The notes below the pieces were generated by a model. It saw only the letters and a program-made list of their open reading frames with translations, searched no databases and was not told the DNA's origin. A stretch of 48,053 nucleotides of DNA from Candidatus Norongarragalina meridionalis (GTDB lineage: Archaea > Micrarchaeota > Micrarchaeia > Norongarragalinales > Norongarragalinaceae): the NCBI GenBank assembly GCA_902384935.1, contig CABMDO010000009.1, forward strand, positions 138,983-187,035, read 5' to 3'. Of the stretch, positions 36,496 to 47,558 are shown in pieces. Position 1 is the stretch's first letter. Each line of letters starts with the position of its first letter. Both the position numbers and the translations under genes were made by a program.

Positions 36496-36814
36496 CCTGT
36501 TTCACCCCTATCCTGTCGCCGCTTCTTACCGCCGCGATGCACGCCGTCGTCGCGCCCCCGACGGTTACGGTGCTCTCGCTCGCGGTTATCGTCGCGTTGC
36601 CGGTCCTGTCTAACGCCATCGCCGTGTTCCTTCCGTCCAAGGCGAAGAAGTCGAAGAGCATGCACGCCGCGTTCGCCTCCACCTTGTCCGCGGCGCCCTT
36701 CCCCTCGTCGAGCATGCGGCTGCCCAAACCCGTTTCAAAATGCGCGAACACCGCGATCAGCGAAAGGTAAGCCGCGAGTATGAGCATGAATTCCAGCGAT
36801 ATTTGCGCCCTCAT
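36476..36814 (-). CDS. Class III signal-peptide protein (pilin-like)
   Basis: MRAQISLEFMLILAAYLSLIAVF; ATGA overlap with upstream gene. Confidence 0.7.
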   Translation of the reverse strand: MRAQISLEFMLILAAYLSLIAVFAHFETGLGSRMLDEGKGAADKVEANAACMLFDFFALDGRNTAMALDRTGNATITASESTVTVGGATTACIAAVRSGDRIGVKQVGLETA

Positions 36815-37449
36815 CGGAATCCCTCGGGTGCGAGCGCGATTCCCGCGATTCCGGGCGCGGCGATACTCGCGCCTATTGCGAAAACGCCGGGTGCGCTTCC
36901 CAACAGCGCGTTCTCGGACGGCGACAGGTACAGCCCGTTGCGGGATATTTTCGGGGACACCGACGCATCGATGAACGCCGCCGCAATCGGAACCGTCTCG
37001 TCGTCGTATGCGGCTACGCTGGCGCCGATGTCGAGGCAGAGTGCGCATTTCAGCGCCTTTCCTTCGGCGAGCATGCGTTCGCGCATCGAGTCCGCCTCCT
37101 CTTTCGTGAGCACGCCCGCCCACGCGTCGAACGATATCCCCTCCTTGGAGTATTTCCCCTCGAGGAAGCGCTCGAGCGCCGCGAGCTTCCGTCCTGCGTC
37201 GATTGCTTTCGCTTCCGCGGTGTCTCCCCGCGCGCTTTCAAGAGCCTGCCTCGCGCCCTCCTTGAAGTCCATCTCGGCGTAGTACCTGCGTTCGAGAAGC
37301 AGCGCCTTGTCCCTGTAAAAAGCGGTGGTGCGCAGCGAGTCGTTCTCCAACGATGCGACGCGCAGCAACGGAAAAACGAAAAGAAGGACGAGCGCGATGG
37401 AAACGAAACCCCTCCGCCTTGAAATTGCGCGTCCCGCGTCCCCAAACAT
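36811..37449 (-). CDS. Pilin-like / pseudopilin protein
   Basis: SRRRGFVSIALVLLFVFPLL near N-terminus; start inferred. Confidence 0.55.
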   Translation of the reverse strand: MFGDAGRAISRRRGFVSIALVLLFVFPLLRVASLENDSLRTTAFYRDKALLLERRYYAEMDFKEGARQALESARGDTAEAKAIDAGRKLAALERFLEGKYSKEGISFDAWAGVLTKEEADSMRERMLAEGKALKCALCLDIGASVAAYDDETVPIAAAFIDASVSPKISRNGLYLSPSENALLGSAPGVFAIGASIAAPGIAGIALAPEGFR

Positions 37450-37477
37450 TATTAAGTCCGCTCCGAGTAATCCGCTC

Positions 37478-38200
37478 ATGCGCGCCGTGCTTAAATTCTT
37501 GTTGCTCGCACTGATGGCGTCGCCCGCGCTCGCCTATACATACTACTCGTTTTCCGTCAACGCAACGGTGAACGAGGACGGGAGCGCGCACGTGGTCGAG
37601 AAGACGGTTTTCATGCTGGACACCGCGGACGAGCAGCGCGAATTCGAGTACTACATGGGACTCGGGAAAACCACGCTCGCGGACTGGCAGAGCTTCTCGC
37701 CGCTCGTGCGCTACCATTTCAGCGGTTCGGTGACTAACCTGAAAATCATCGCGTCGCGCGAGTACTCGATAAGATACACCGCCGCTTCGGTCACCATCGA
37801 ATACGACGTCGCGGGGCTGTTCACGACGGAGCGCGTCGGGAGCAGGATCACGCACTATTCGCTGGACACGTCGCGGCTCGTATTCAGCGAGGCGTCGCGC
37901 ACGGGCGAACTGAGCCTTGGAAACAACATGCGCTTCGCGCTCGAGCTTCCCAATGACGCCGTTTCGTTGAAAGTCGTGCCCGCTCCCGGCGCGGAGGTTT
38001 CCGACCACAACACTGCGGTATGGAACGGGCCCATCTCCGGCAAATGGGAGGTGAGCTTCGAGCGCGAGAAACCGCTGAGCGACGAGGTGAACGAGTTCTT
38101 CATGGGCGTCTACCAGTGGCTGAACGGCGCCTACCTCTGGCTCATACTGCTGGTTTTCGTGGCAGTGTTTTTCCTGAAATTCTACGGAAAGAAAAAATAG
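37478..38200 (+). CDS. Secreted protein with signal peptide and C-terminal membrane anchor
   Basis: MRAVLKFLLLALMASPALAYTY signal peptide; YLWLILLVFVAVFFLKFYGKKK C-terminus. Confidence 0.7.
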   Translation: MRAVLKFLLLALMASPALAYTYYSFSVNATVNEDGSAHVVEKTVFMLDTADEQREFEYYMGLGKTTLADWQSFSPLVRYHFSGSVTNLKIIASREYSIRYTAASVTIEYDVAGLFTTERVGSRITHYSLDTSRLVFSEASRTGELSLGNNMRFALELPNDAVSLKVVPAPGAEVSDHNTAVWNGPISGKWEVSFEREKPLSDEVNEFFMGVYQWLNGAYLWLILLVFVAVFFLKFYGKKK

Positions 38201-38204
38201 GGCG

Positions 38205-39356
38205 CTACGCCTTAGCCTTCCTTTTAGCGTGAGGTTTTGCTTCCTTTACGACCTTCCCTTCCGCAAGGAACGCGGACTCTTCCTCGTCGAATCCGCAGTA
38301 TTTCTCCAGCGCCGCGCCGCCGAGGACGCGCAAATCCTCCTTCGCGCGGGAAACAGAGACGTGCGTTTTCTCCGCAACCTTGCGCGCCGCGTTTTTCAGG
38401 AGCGCGCGGGATTTCTTGGAGTCCGAGAGGGAACGCACGATTGACGGGAACGAATAGCCCGTCCACTTCGCGTACGGCGCGTTCTTGCTCGCCGCAACCC
38501 CGCCGAGCGTGAGCGCGCGGCTGTATTTTCCGAGCCCGTAATCCTGCCTTCGGTGTATGCGCGCGTCGAACACGCTTCCGCGCGACATCCATTCGTAAGC
38601 GTTGGCTATCTCTTCGGTATCCTCGTATTCCTTCGGTATGTTTTCCTCGAGCCATCGCGTCAGCATGTCCATATCAAGCTCGCTTTCGTTTCCCGCGCGC
38701 AGCGCGTCCGCCATCGACGTCGCCTTGAATACGCGGCCAACCGTCTTGAACACGTCCTCCTGCCTGTCCCTCGCTCCCCAACAGCCCGCCTGCATGTCGT
38801 TGATCGCCGCGCGCAAATCCCCGGAATAGCCGCCCAAGTCTGGTTCGTCCGCCCCCTCGACTTCGGCTATGCGCCCCAGCGCGGCTTTGGCGGCGTATTT
38901 GTTGACGCCCTTCATCTCCACTTTCGCGCAGAGCGCGCGCAACGGCGAAATCTTCTGCGTCCAATAGTCCTCCGCCGCGAGCACGACGGGCACGGTCGCC
39001 TCGCGCAGGAACGAGGCGATGGCGAAAACCGACGCCTTGTCGAACGCGGCGTCAACGTCGTCTATGAAAATCATGCGCTCGGTGCCGTCGAGGTTCGCGC
39101 CGTGCTTCGCGTGTTCGAGCGTTTTCTTGACGTCGTCGCCGTCGCTTATCTGCACGAGCGCCCATCCCATTTCCTTCGCGAGCGCGCGCACGAGTGCGGT
39201 TTTTCCGATTCCCGTTTTCCCGTATATCATCAACGGCGTCTTCTTGCCGCGCTTCCACTCGAACGCCCAGCGTTTCACCGCTTCCTTGGCGTCGTCGTTG
39301 CCGGCAACCTCGGCTACGCTCGCGGGTGCGTACTTCTGAGCCCAGAGTTCGGACAC
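38205..39356 (-). CDS. rfcL: Replication factor C large subunit
   Basis: WAQKYAPASVAEVAGNDDAKEAVKRW, LMIYGKTGIGKTALVRALA, MIFIDDVDA; Lys-rich C-terminus. Confidence 0.92.
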   Translation of the reverse strand: MSELWAQKYAPASVAEVAGNDDAKEAVKRWAFEWKRGKKTPLMIYGKTGIGKTALVRALAKEMGWALVQISDGDDVKKTLEHAKHGANLDGTERMIFIDDVDAAFDKASVFAIASFLREATVPVVLAAEDYWTQKISPLRALCAKVEMKGVNKYAAKAALGRIAEVEGADEPDLGGYSGDLRAAINDMQAGCWGARDRQEDVFKTVGRVFKATSMADALRAGNESELDMDMLTRWLEENIPKEYEDTEEIANAYEWMSRGSVFDARIHRRQDYGLGKYSRALTLGGVAASKNAPYAKWTGYSFPSIVRSLSDSKKSRALLKNAARKVAEKTHVSVSRAKEDLRVLGGAALEKYCGFDEEESAFLAEGKVVKEAKPHAKRKAKA

Positions 39357-39400
39357 AATTCCCCCTCTCGCATTAAAAACAGCGGCGCGCTAATAAAAGC

Positions 39401-40561
39401 ATGCTCATAGGCATCGTGGGGTTGCCGAACAAAGGCAAGTCGACTCTGTTCAACGCGCTTACCCACGGGCACGCCGCTGTCGCGAATTACCCGTTCACGA
39501 CAATAGATCCGAACAAGGGCGTAGCTTTTCTGCGCGTGACGTGCCCCTGCGCCGGCTTGGGGAAAAAATGCACGCCGCGGACCGGCTCCTGCAACAACGG
39601 CGAACGCGACGTTCCCGTGAACGTGGTGGATGTCGCGGGCTTGGTCGAAGGGGCGCACGCCGGACACGGCCGCGGCAACCAGTTTCTAGCCGATTTGTCG
39701 CAGGCAGACGCGCTGATATGCGTCGCCGATGCTTCGGGCGGGACGGACGGCGGAGGGAATCCCGCAAAAGGGCACGACCCGGCGGAGGACGTGCGCATAC
39801 TCGAAAGCGAAATCGATTACTGGTTCCTCGACATCATTAAGCGCAATCTTCTGAAGGCGAAAGGACGGGGTTTCTCGGAGTTGGCGGCGAATCTGTCGGG
39901 AATACGCGTTTCGGAGGAGGTTTTGCGGCGCGTATCGGCGCGACTCGGCATGACCGAGGAAATCGCGACGTGGAAGGAGGAGAAGCAGATGCTCGCGCTT
40001 GCGCAGGCGCTGCGGAAGGAGACTAAGCCGATAGCGATTGCCGCGAACAAGATGGATTTGCCGGGTGCGTCCGACGGACTGGCGCGTTTGAAGGAGGCAT
40101 TTCCCGACTACGTCGTGATTCCCACGGCGGCGGATGCGGAACTTGCGCTGCAGAAGGCGAAGGAACTGGGCATGGCGGACTACGACGGGAAAAGCCTGAC
40201 GATACGGGAAGGGATTCCGCCCAAACTCGCCGACGCCCTGCGTTCTATAGACGAACACGTCCTGAAAAAAACCGGCACCGGCGTGCGCGAGATTCTAAAC
40301 CGCGTCGCGTTCGACCTGCTCCGCTGCGTCGTTGCCTATCCGGTGGAGGATGAGAAGCATTTCTCCGACCATTTCGGCAAGGTTCTGCCAGACGCGATTC
40401 TTCTGCCGCCGAACAGCACCGCGCACCAGCTCGCGGCGGCGATTCACACGGATTTGGCGACGCACTTCCTCTACGCCCTGAATGCGAAGACTGGCATGCG
40501 CATAAGCAAGGACCACGTCATAGCCGACGGCGACATCATCAAGATAGTGTCGACGAAATGA
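39401..40561 (+). CDS. Obg/YchF-type GTPase with TGS domain
   Basis: IGIVGLPNKGKSTLFNALT, DVAGLVEGAHAGHGRGNQFL, ANKMDL; C-terminal TGS. Confidence 0.93.
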   Translation: MLIGIVGLPNKGKSTLFNALTHGHAAVANYPFTTIDPNKGVAFLRVTCPCAGLGKKCTPRTGSCNNGERDVPVNVVDVAGLVEGAHAGHGRGNQFLADLSQADALICVADASGGTDGGGNPAKGHDPAEDVRILESEIDYWFLDIIKRNLLKAKGRGFSELAANLSGIRVSEEVLRRVSARLGMTEEIATWKEEKQMLALAQALRKETKPIAIAANKMDLPGASDGLARLKEAFPDYVVIPTAADAELALQKAKELGMADYDGKSLTIREGIPPKLADALRSIDEHVLKKTGTGVREILNRVAFDLLRCVVAYPVEDEKHFSDHFGKVLPDAILLPPNSTAHQLAAAIHTDLATHFLYALNAKTGMRISKDHVIADGDIIKIVSTK

Positions 40562-40562
40562 C

Positions 40563-40844
40563 TCAGAGATCCGGGAGTATCTCCGGCCGCTCGTCGGTGA
40601 GCAGGTTGAAGTACGAGCCCATCTTCACCTGGTACGTCTGGTATGCCTTGATGTACTTCTGCATCGCCCCGTTCCTCTTGCCCGTGACGAGGATGACGAG
40701 CAACTGGATCACCCAGCATATCGATGCGAGTATTGCCAGGATAGTAATCACGATCACTAGCGGAATCCAATAGACGCACCTTACCAGTAGTTCCCATCTG
40801 CTCGCCTTTTCCGGCACCTTGACTTCGAACTTTACAGTCTTCAC
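40563..40844 (-). CDS. DUF4389-like small membrane protein
   Basis: Two TMs, VTGKRNGAMQKYI..., LLTDERPE C-terminus. Confidence 0.65.
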   Translation of the reverse strand: MKTVKFEVKVPEKASRWELLVRCVYWIPLVIVITILAILASICWVIQLLVILVTGKRNGAMQKYIKAYQTYQVKMGSYFNLLTDERPEILPDL

Positions 40845-40903
40845 TGCCTCACCTCAGAAGCCCAACCCTTTCCGTTTTTATAAACGCGCCGCTTTCTACG
40901 CTT

Positions 40904-41708
40904 ATGATGCGTTTCGGCACCGCGGGAATCCCGATACGCTGCAAAGCGGAGGGCTCGCTGGCGGGAATCAAATGCGTGCGCGAGCTCGGGCTGGACGCGA
41001 TGGAGTTCGAGTTCGTACAGGGGATACGAATGAGCCCCGTGCTGGCCAAAGAGTGCGGCGACGCGGCGAATAAGCTGGACGTCTCCCTTTCCGCGCACGC
41101 CCCTTACTTCATCAACCTCATCTCGGAAAAGCCGCAAACCCGGAACCTGAGCAAGCACAACATAATGGAAACGTGCCGCATACTCGATGCGGCCGGCGGA
41201 GGGCGGGCGGTTTTCCACGCGGGTTTTTACGGAAAAATGCAGCATCAGCAGGCGTTCGAAGAGATGCTCGTTATGTTCGCGGATTTGCGCGACAAAACCA
41301 AGGAGGCGAAACTTTCCGCGGTGCTCGCGCCCGAGCTTTCGGGAAAACCCACGCAGTGGGGCTCCTTGGCGGAGTTGTGCGACGCGGCGAAGCACATTTC
41401 GGGAATCAACCCGTGCATAGATTTCGCGCACATGTTCGCGCGCGGGGACCTGAAGAAGGATGACGAGGCGCATTACGGCGCGGCGCTCGATTCCCTCGAG
41501 AAGGCGCTGGGCAAACGGGCGCTGCAAACGCTCCACATACACTTCTCCGGCATCGAGTTCTCGGAAAAGGGCGAGCGCAGGCATCTCCCCGTAGGAAAAC
41601 CCGCGTTCGCGCCGCTTGGAAAAGCGCTGAAGGAGCGCAAGTGCTCGGGGACGGTGATATGCGAGTCGCCGCTGATAGAAGAGGACGCCCTGAGGATGCA
41701 GAAAGCGT

Positions 41709-41722
<14 letters not shown>
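40904..41722 (+). CDS. Endonuclease IV-like TIM-barrel protein
   Basis: LSAHAPYFINL, VFHAGFYG, PCIDFAHMFARG, HIHFSGIE. Confidence 0.82.
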
Positions 41723-42835
<1,113 letters not shown>

Positions 42836-42839
<4 letters not shown>

Positions 42840-43069
42840 AGCTTCAGCAGCCTCTTGATTTCGGGGACGTCGAATCCCTTTACTATTTTGCCGTCTATCT
42901 CGATGACGGGCACTCCCGTCTGACCGCTCTTGCGTATCATGTACTCGGCAGCGGCCGCGTCCTGCGACACGTCGATGTCGTCGAATTTGATGCCGTTTTT
43001 CTTCAAATAGTCCTTCGCCATGACGCAATACGGGCACGTCGGCGTCGAGTATACCTTCACGGATACCAT
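42836..43069 (-). CDS. Glutaredoxin-like protein
   Basis: VKVYSTPTCPYCVMAKDYL; TGVPVIEIDGKIVKGFD. Confidence 0.93.
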
Positions 43070-43152
43070 GAGCCCACCTCTTACCTGTTTTAAAACAAAC
43101 GGTTAAAAAAAGGGTTCCCCTTAAGGGTTTACCAGTTTTTGGGGGTTTTTGT

Positions 43153-44193
43153 ATGGAAGAACACCATGAGCACCACGAGCACAGCGTCGAGAAGCAGCAG
43201 CCGCCGCTTGGAATCCCGTTGCCGATTCTTCTCGTCATAGTTGCGATATTGTGCCTCGTAATCGGATTTTTCGCGTCTTCATTGATGCGTCCCGCTTCGA
43301 CCGGCGGAACCGTCGCGACGCCGACCCCCTCGGTCGACGCTCTCGCGCTTCAGTCTAAAGTGGCGACGTATCTTACGGACATGCTCGCGTCTCAGGGCGC
43401 GTCCGGCGTCGTAGTGCAGGGTACCTCCACGTCCGTGGAGAGCGGCATGTATGCGGTCAACGTCAGCATAATCCAGAACGGGCAGGTGGTGCAGAAGGCG
43501 GTTACGTACGTTTCGCTCGACCAGAAGAGCCTTTTCATCGGCCAGATATTGGATTTCACGAAGCCGTATCCGAAGCCCACGCCCGTGCCGACAGTTGAGA
43601 TACCCAAGGTAGCGAAACCCGAGGCGCAGATGTACGTCATGAGCTTCTGTCCGTACGGCAAGGTAGCCGAGGAGGGAATAGGTCCGGTTGCGCGCATATT
43701 GGGCGGCAACATGACGATAGAACCGCACTTCATCGTTTCCGTGTACAACGATTCGAGCTGCTTCAACAATTCCATCTGCTCGCTGCACGGCATCGACGAA
43801 GCGAAGGAGGACGGCAGGCAGGTGTGCATCTTGAAGTACCAGCCGGAGAAGTGGTGGAACTACGTCGATTACGTCAACGCGAACTGCACGCTAAGCGACA
43901 TAGGGACCTGCTGGCAAACCGCGGCGAACGCAACCGGCGTGAACTCGACTAAAATCGAGGCATGCTTGGCGAACGAAGCCACGGGGCTGCTGATCGCCGA
44001 GGCTGCGCTTTCCGACTCGAAGGGAGTAACCTCCTCGCCGACTATACTCATAAACGGAGCCGCCTATTCCGGCGGCAGGGCTGCCGAAGACTTCAAGAAC
44101 GCGTTCTGTTCGGCATTCACCAAACAGCCCGCGGCGTGCAACATGACGCTCTCGCAGGCCGAGGCTGCGGCGTCAGGCAGTTGCGGTTCGTAG
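43153..44193 (+). CDS. Membrane-anchored DsbA-like thiol oxidoreductase family protein
   Basis: N-terminal TM; YVMSFCPYGKVAEEGI; SSPTILINGAAYSGGRAAEDFKNAFCSAF. Confidence 0.8.
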   Translation: MEEHHEHHEHSVEKQQPPLGIPLPILLVIVAILCLVIGFFASSLMRPASTGGTVATPTPSVDALALQSKVATYLTDMLASQGASGVVVQGTSTSVESGMYAVNVSIIQNGQVVQKAVTYVSLDQKSLFIGQILDFTKPYPKPTPVPTVEIPKVAKPEAQMYVMSFCPYGKVAEEGIGPVARILGGNMTIEPHFIVSVYNDSSCFNNSICSLHGIDEAKEDGRQVCILKYQPEKWWNYVDYVNANCTLSDIGTCWQTAANATGVNSTKIEACLANEATGLLIAEAALSDSKGVTSSPTILINGAAYSGGRAAEDFKNAFCSAFTKQPAACNMTLSQAEAAASGSCGS

Positions 44194-44208
44194 TGAGGGG
44201 GTGTCTGA

Positions 44209-45552
44209 ACGCACGATTACGCAGCCGAGTGGCAGAAGCGCTTCTCCTTTTCGGGCGTAGGCAAGCTTGCGCCCGCGCTGTGCGCGTTCAACGCCAACAT
44301 AGACTACGTCGTGCATTTGAAGGCGCCCCGCGTCGCTACCGGCGTTACGCCCCGTTCCCCGCCGACGCTGAATAACGAGCAGGATTTCTGGGACGCGCTC
44401 GCGCAATGCATGTCCCTCGGAAAATCCATGCACGTCACCGGCTCCCCGGAGATAATCGACTGGTTTTCGAAAGCGATGAAGCCAGACGAGAAGCGCGCGG
44501 GCGGGCAGGCGGCGATAATGGCGAACCAGCTGACCGCTCTCGGCGGAGATGCGGTATTTTCACCGGCCATACTCTCGCCGCTGCAGGCGCAGCGCATAAA
44601 CGAAAAAGTGCGCGTCCCCGTTGCCGAAAAAGGGAAACTGCGGTTTACGACGCCCTCCGAAGCCGCGCGTCCGCAGGATGTCACGAAGATAAACTGGGTT
44701 TTCGAATTCAGGACCGGCGAGAAGCTGCGCCACAAAAACGGGGAAATCGCGGCGCCGCGTTCGAACCGCCTCATAGTGGCCTCGGTGGTTTTGAAGGAGA
44801 TGCCGCTGTTCCGCGAGGAGCTCGAGCCGCATCTGCCCGAAATAGGCGAGTCGGTTTCGTGCGCCCTTCTCGCGGGATACCACTATATATCGGATCCCGA
44901 GGTTGCGAAGAAGTGCGTGCCGCAGCTCGCCGCGCTGAGGCGCAGGAAGAAGATACTGCTTCATTTCGAGTACGTTCCGTTCGAGCACAAGTCCGCCGAG
45001 GCGCCCGTACTTCGGGAAATCACGAAGGAAGCGAAATCGTTCGGCGCGAACGAGGCGGAAACGGTGGAAGTCCTGCGCGCTCTCGGTTTCGGGCAGATAG
45101 CGGAAAGGTTGAAGGCGCGCGAAAATGCCTTTGTTTTATACGACGCGGCGAAGCACGTGTTCGAGCATCTGGGCCTGGAGCGCTTCCACGTGCACAATCT
45201 CGGCTATAATCTCGTGCTCTTGGACAAATCCGCGAACCCGGAAAAGGCGCGCGACGGCTGCGTGTTCGCCGCGCTAGCAGCGTCCGCGAAGGCGTCTTCG
45301 GGAAAAAGCTTCGTTTCGCCCCCCGATATATCCGCGCTCGTGCTTTCGAAGGGGCTGATGGATGCGCACGCCTTCGCGGCGGAAGTGGCGGACCTGTACC
45401 ATGCGGACGAAAAGGCGCTTCTTTCGGACGGGATTGCGGACATGGGCAAGCACTACCTAGTTTTCGTGCCCACGCCCGTAGTAGAGGCGAAGACTACGGT
45501 CGGGCTAGGCGACGTGGTTTCATCCGTTGCGCTCGCGAAGGAAATGATTTAA
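44209..45552 (+). CDS. ADP-dependent phosphofructokinase/glucokinase family, apparent ACG start
   Basis: CAFNANIDYVVHL; GGQAAIMANQL; catalytic TVGLGDVVSS. Confidence 0.9.
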   Translation, partial: THDYAAEWQKRFSFSGVGKLAPALCAFNANIDYVVHLKAPRVATGVTPRSPPTLNNEQDFWDALAQCMSLGKSMHVTGSPEIIDWFSKAMKPDEKRAGGQAAIMANQLTALGGDAVFSPAILSPLQAQRINEKVRVPVAEKGKLRFTTPSEAARPQDVTKINWVFEFRTGEKLRHKNGEIAAPRSNRLIVASVVLKEMPLFREELEPHLPEIGESVSCALLAGYHYISDPEVAKKCVPQLAALRRRKKILLHFEYVPFEHKSAEAPVLREITKEAKSFGANEAETVEVLRALGFGQIAERLKARENAFVLYDAAKHVFEHLGLERFHVHNLGYNLVLLDKSANPEKARDGCVFAALAASAKASSGKSFVSPPDISALVLSKGLMDAHAFAAEVADLYHADEKALLSDGIADMGKHYLVFVPTPVVEAKTTVGLGDVVSSVALAKEMI

Positions 45553-45576
45553 ACGCGTTCGCCGCCTAAACGCTTC

Positions 45577-46983
45577 GTGGCACTGCAGTTCTACAACACG
45601 CTCTCGCGGCGCAAGGAGAAATTCGAACCGTTGCGCGGCAAGAAAATCGGGCTTTACTCGTGCGGCCCTACGGTCTACAATTTCGCCCACATCGGCAACC
45701 TGCGCTCGTACGTTTTCGTCGATTTGCTCAAACGCTACCTCGAATGGAAGGGCTACGCCGTCACGCACGTGATGAACGTGACCGACGTAGACGACAAAAC
45801 CATACGCGGCGCGAAGCAGGAGGGCGTGCCGCTGCGCATTTTCACCGAGCGCTACGAGAAGGCGTTCTTCGACGACTTGTCTTCGCTGAACGTCGAGCCC
45901 GCGACCGTTTATCCGCGTGCGACGGAGCACGTGGGCGGGATGATAAAACTCATACAGAAGCTCCTGGACGACGGAATCGCCTACAAAAAAGAGGACGGCG
46001 TCTACTTCGCCATATCCTCGTTCAAGAAATACGGCGCGCTCTCGCATTTGAACAGGGAATCGCTGAAAAGCGGCGCGAGCGGCGTGCGCGCCGACGAATA
46101 CGCGAAGGATGCCGCGGCGGATTTCGCGCTGTGGAAGGCGTGGGATGCGGCGGACGGCGACGTGTTCTGGGAGGCGCCGTTCGGACGCGGACGCCCGGGT
46201 TGGCACATAGAATGCAGTGCCATGAGTTCGAAATATCTGGGCGACTCGTTCGACATACACACCGGCGGCGTAGACCTGGTGTTCCCGCACCACGAGAACG
46301 AAATCGCGCAGAGCGAGGCGGTGTCCGGGAAAAAATTCGTCAAATACTGGATGCATTGCGAGCACCTGATGGTGGACGGCAGGAAGATGGCGAAATCCCT
46401 TGGAAATTTCTATACCCTCCGCGACATCGAGGAGAGGAAGGGCGACGCAATGGCGCTGCGCTACCTGCTGATTTCGACGCACTACCGCAGCCAATTGAAC
46501 TTTACGTTTGACGCGCTTGAACAGGCGAAGAATACCGTCGATTCGCTGAACGATTTCGCGGAACGGCTTCGCGAGGCGAAGGGAAAGGGCGATCCCGCCC
46601 GCGTCGCGGACATGGTCGCGCAGGCGAAGCGGAAATTCGAGGCGTACATGGACGACGATTTGAACGTCGCGTACGCGCTCACCGTTGTGTTCGATTTCGT
46701 CCATGAGGCGAACAAGATGCTCGCCGCGGGCGAGATGGACCGCGTGTCGGCGAAGGAAGCGCTCGCGTTCATCGAGGACGTCGACCGCGTTTTAGGCGTG
46801 CTGAGTAAAAGGAAAAAACGCGCCGTTTCGGCGGAAGTGCGCGAACTCGTCGACGGCAGGGAGGCGGCGCGGAAAAAAGGCGATTTCAAGGAGGCGGACC
46901 GCCTGCGCGCCGCACTTCGCGAAAAGGGCGTGGTTCTAGAGGATTCCAAGGAAGGGGTTCGGATCAAATGGCTCGATTCGTAG
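45577..46983 (+). CDS. cysS: Cysteinyl-tRNA synthetase
   Basis: GLYSCGPTVYNFAHIGNLRSYVFVD, GRPGWHIECSAMS, DLVFPHHENEIAQSEA, KMAKSLGN. Confidence 0.97.
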   Translation: MALQFYNTLSRRKEKFEPLRGKKIGLYSCGPTVYNFAHIGNLRSYVFVDLLKRYLEWKGYAVTHVMNVTDVDDKTIRGAKQEGVPLRIFTERYEKAFFDDLSSLNVEPATVYPRATEHVGGMIKLIQKLLDDGIAYKKEDGVYFAISSFKKYGALSHLNRESLKSGASGVRADEYAKDAAADFALWKAWDAADGDVFWEAPFGRGRPGWHIECSAMSSKYLGDSFDIHTGGVDLVFPHHENEIAQSEAVSGKKFVKYWMHCEHLMVDGRKMAKSLGNFYTLRDIEERKGDAMALRYLLISTHYRSQLNFTFDALEQAKNTVDSLNDFAERLREAKGKGDPARVADMVAQAKRKFEAYMDDDLNVAYALTVVFDFVHEANKMLAAGEMDRVSAKEALAFIEDVDRVLGVLSKRKKRAVSAEVRELVDGREAARKKGDFKEADRLRAALREKGVVLEDSKEGVRIKWLDS

Positions 46984-47558
46984 TCGGCTTCGCGGGCTCC
47001 ATCGCCTCCGGAAAAGGGGAGGCTGTCGCGCAAGCCGCGAAGCTTCTGAAGGCGAAAACCTACAGCCTAAGCGACGAGCTGAGGGCGAATCTGCGGAAGA
47101 AACGGAAGCCGGTCACGCGCAAAGCCCTCCGCGCGCTGGGGAACGAACTTCGCAGGAAATACGGAACCGGCGTTCTCGCCGAAGCAGTTGCGAAAAAGGC
47201 AGCGGCCGTACGCGGCGCCGTAATCGTCGATTCCATCCGTTGCGTAGGCGAAGCGCAGGCGCTGCGCAAGGCGTTCGGGAAGAAATTCGTTCTGGTTTTC
47301 GTCGACGCCCCGTTGCGCGTCCGCTTCAATCGCGCTAAAAAACGCGGCCGCGAAGGAGAGGCTTCCTCCTTCACCGAGTTCAAGCGCGTCGATGCGAAGG
47401 AGATGGCGGATGCGGAAAAGTGGGGGCACTCGTTGCGCAAAGTAAAGAAGATGGCGGACGTGGTTCTGAAAAACGACGCGTCGCTTTCCATCCTTTATTC
47501 CCGCATTCGCCTACTGCTTACAAAATCTTCTTCGCGACTCCTTCGAGCCGTCCGCTGA
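46968..47558 (+). CDS. P-loop nucleotide kinase (dephospho-CoA kinase-like)
   Basis: VGFAGSIASGKGEAVAQAAKLL; VIVDSIRCVGEAQAL. Confidence 0.75.
   Translation: MARFVVGFAGSIASGKGEAVAQAAKLLKAKTYSLSDELRANLRKKRKPVTRKALRALGNELRRKYGTGVLAEAVAKKAAAVRGAVIVDSIRCVGEAQALRKAFGKKFVLVFVDAPLRVRFNRAKKRGREGEASSFTEFKRVDAKEMADAEKWGHSLRKVKKMADVVLKNDASLSILYSRIRLLLTKSSSRLLRAVR

Noticed and set aside
43086-43127. Palindromes TGTTTTAAAACA and CCCTTAAGGG between the divergent glutaredoxin and DsbA-like genes
   Set aside because: Could be operators, but the first coincides with a TATA-like box and AT palindromes are common in such spacers; not enough evidence.
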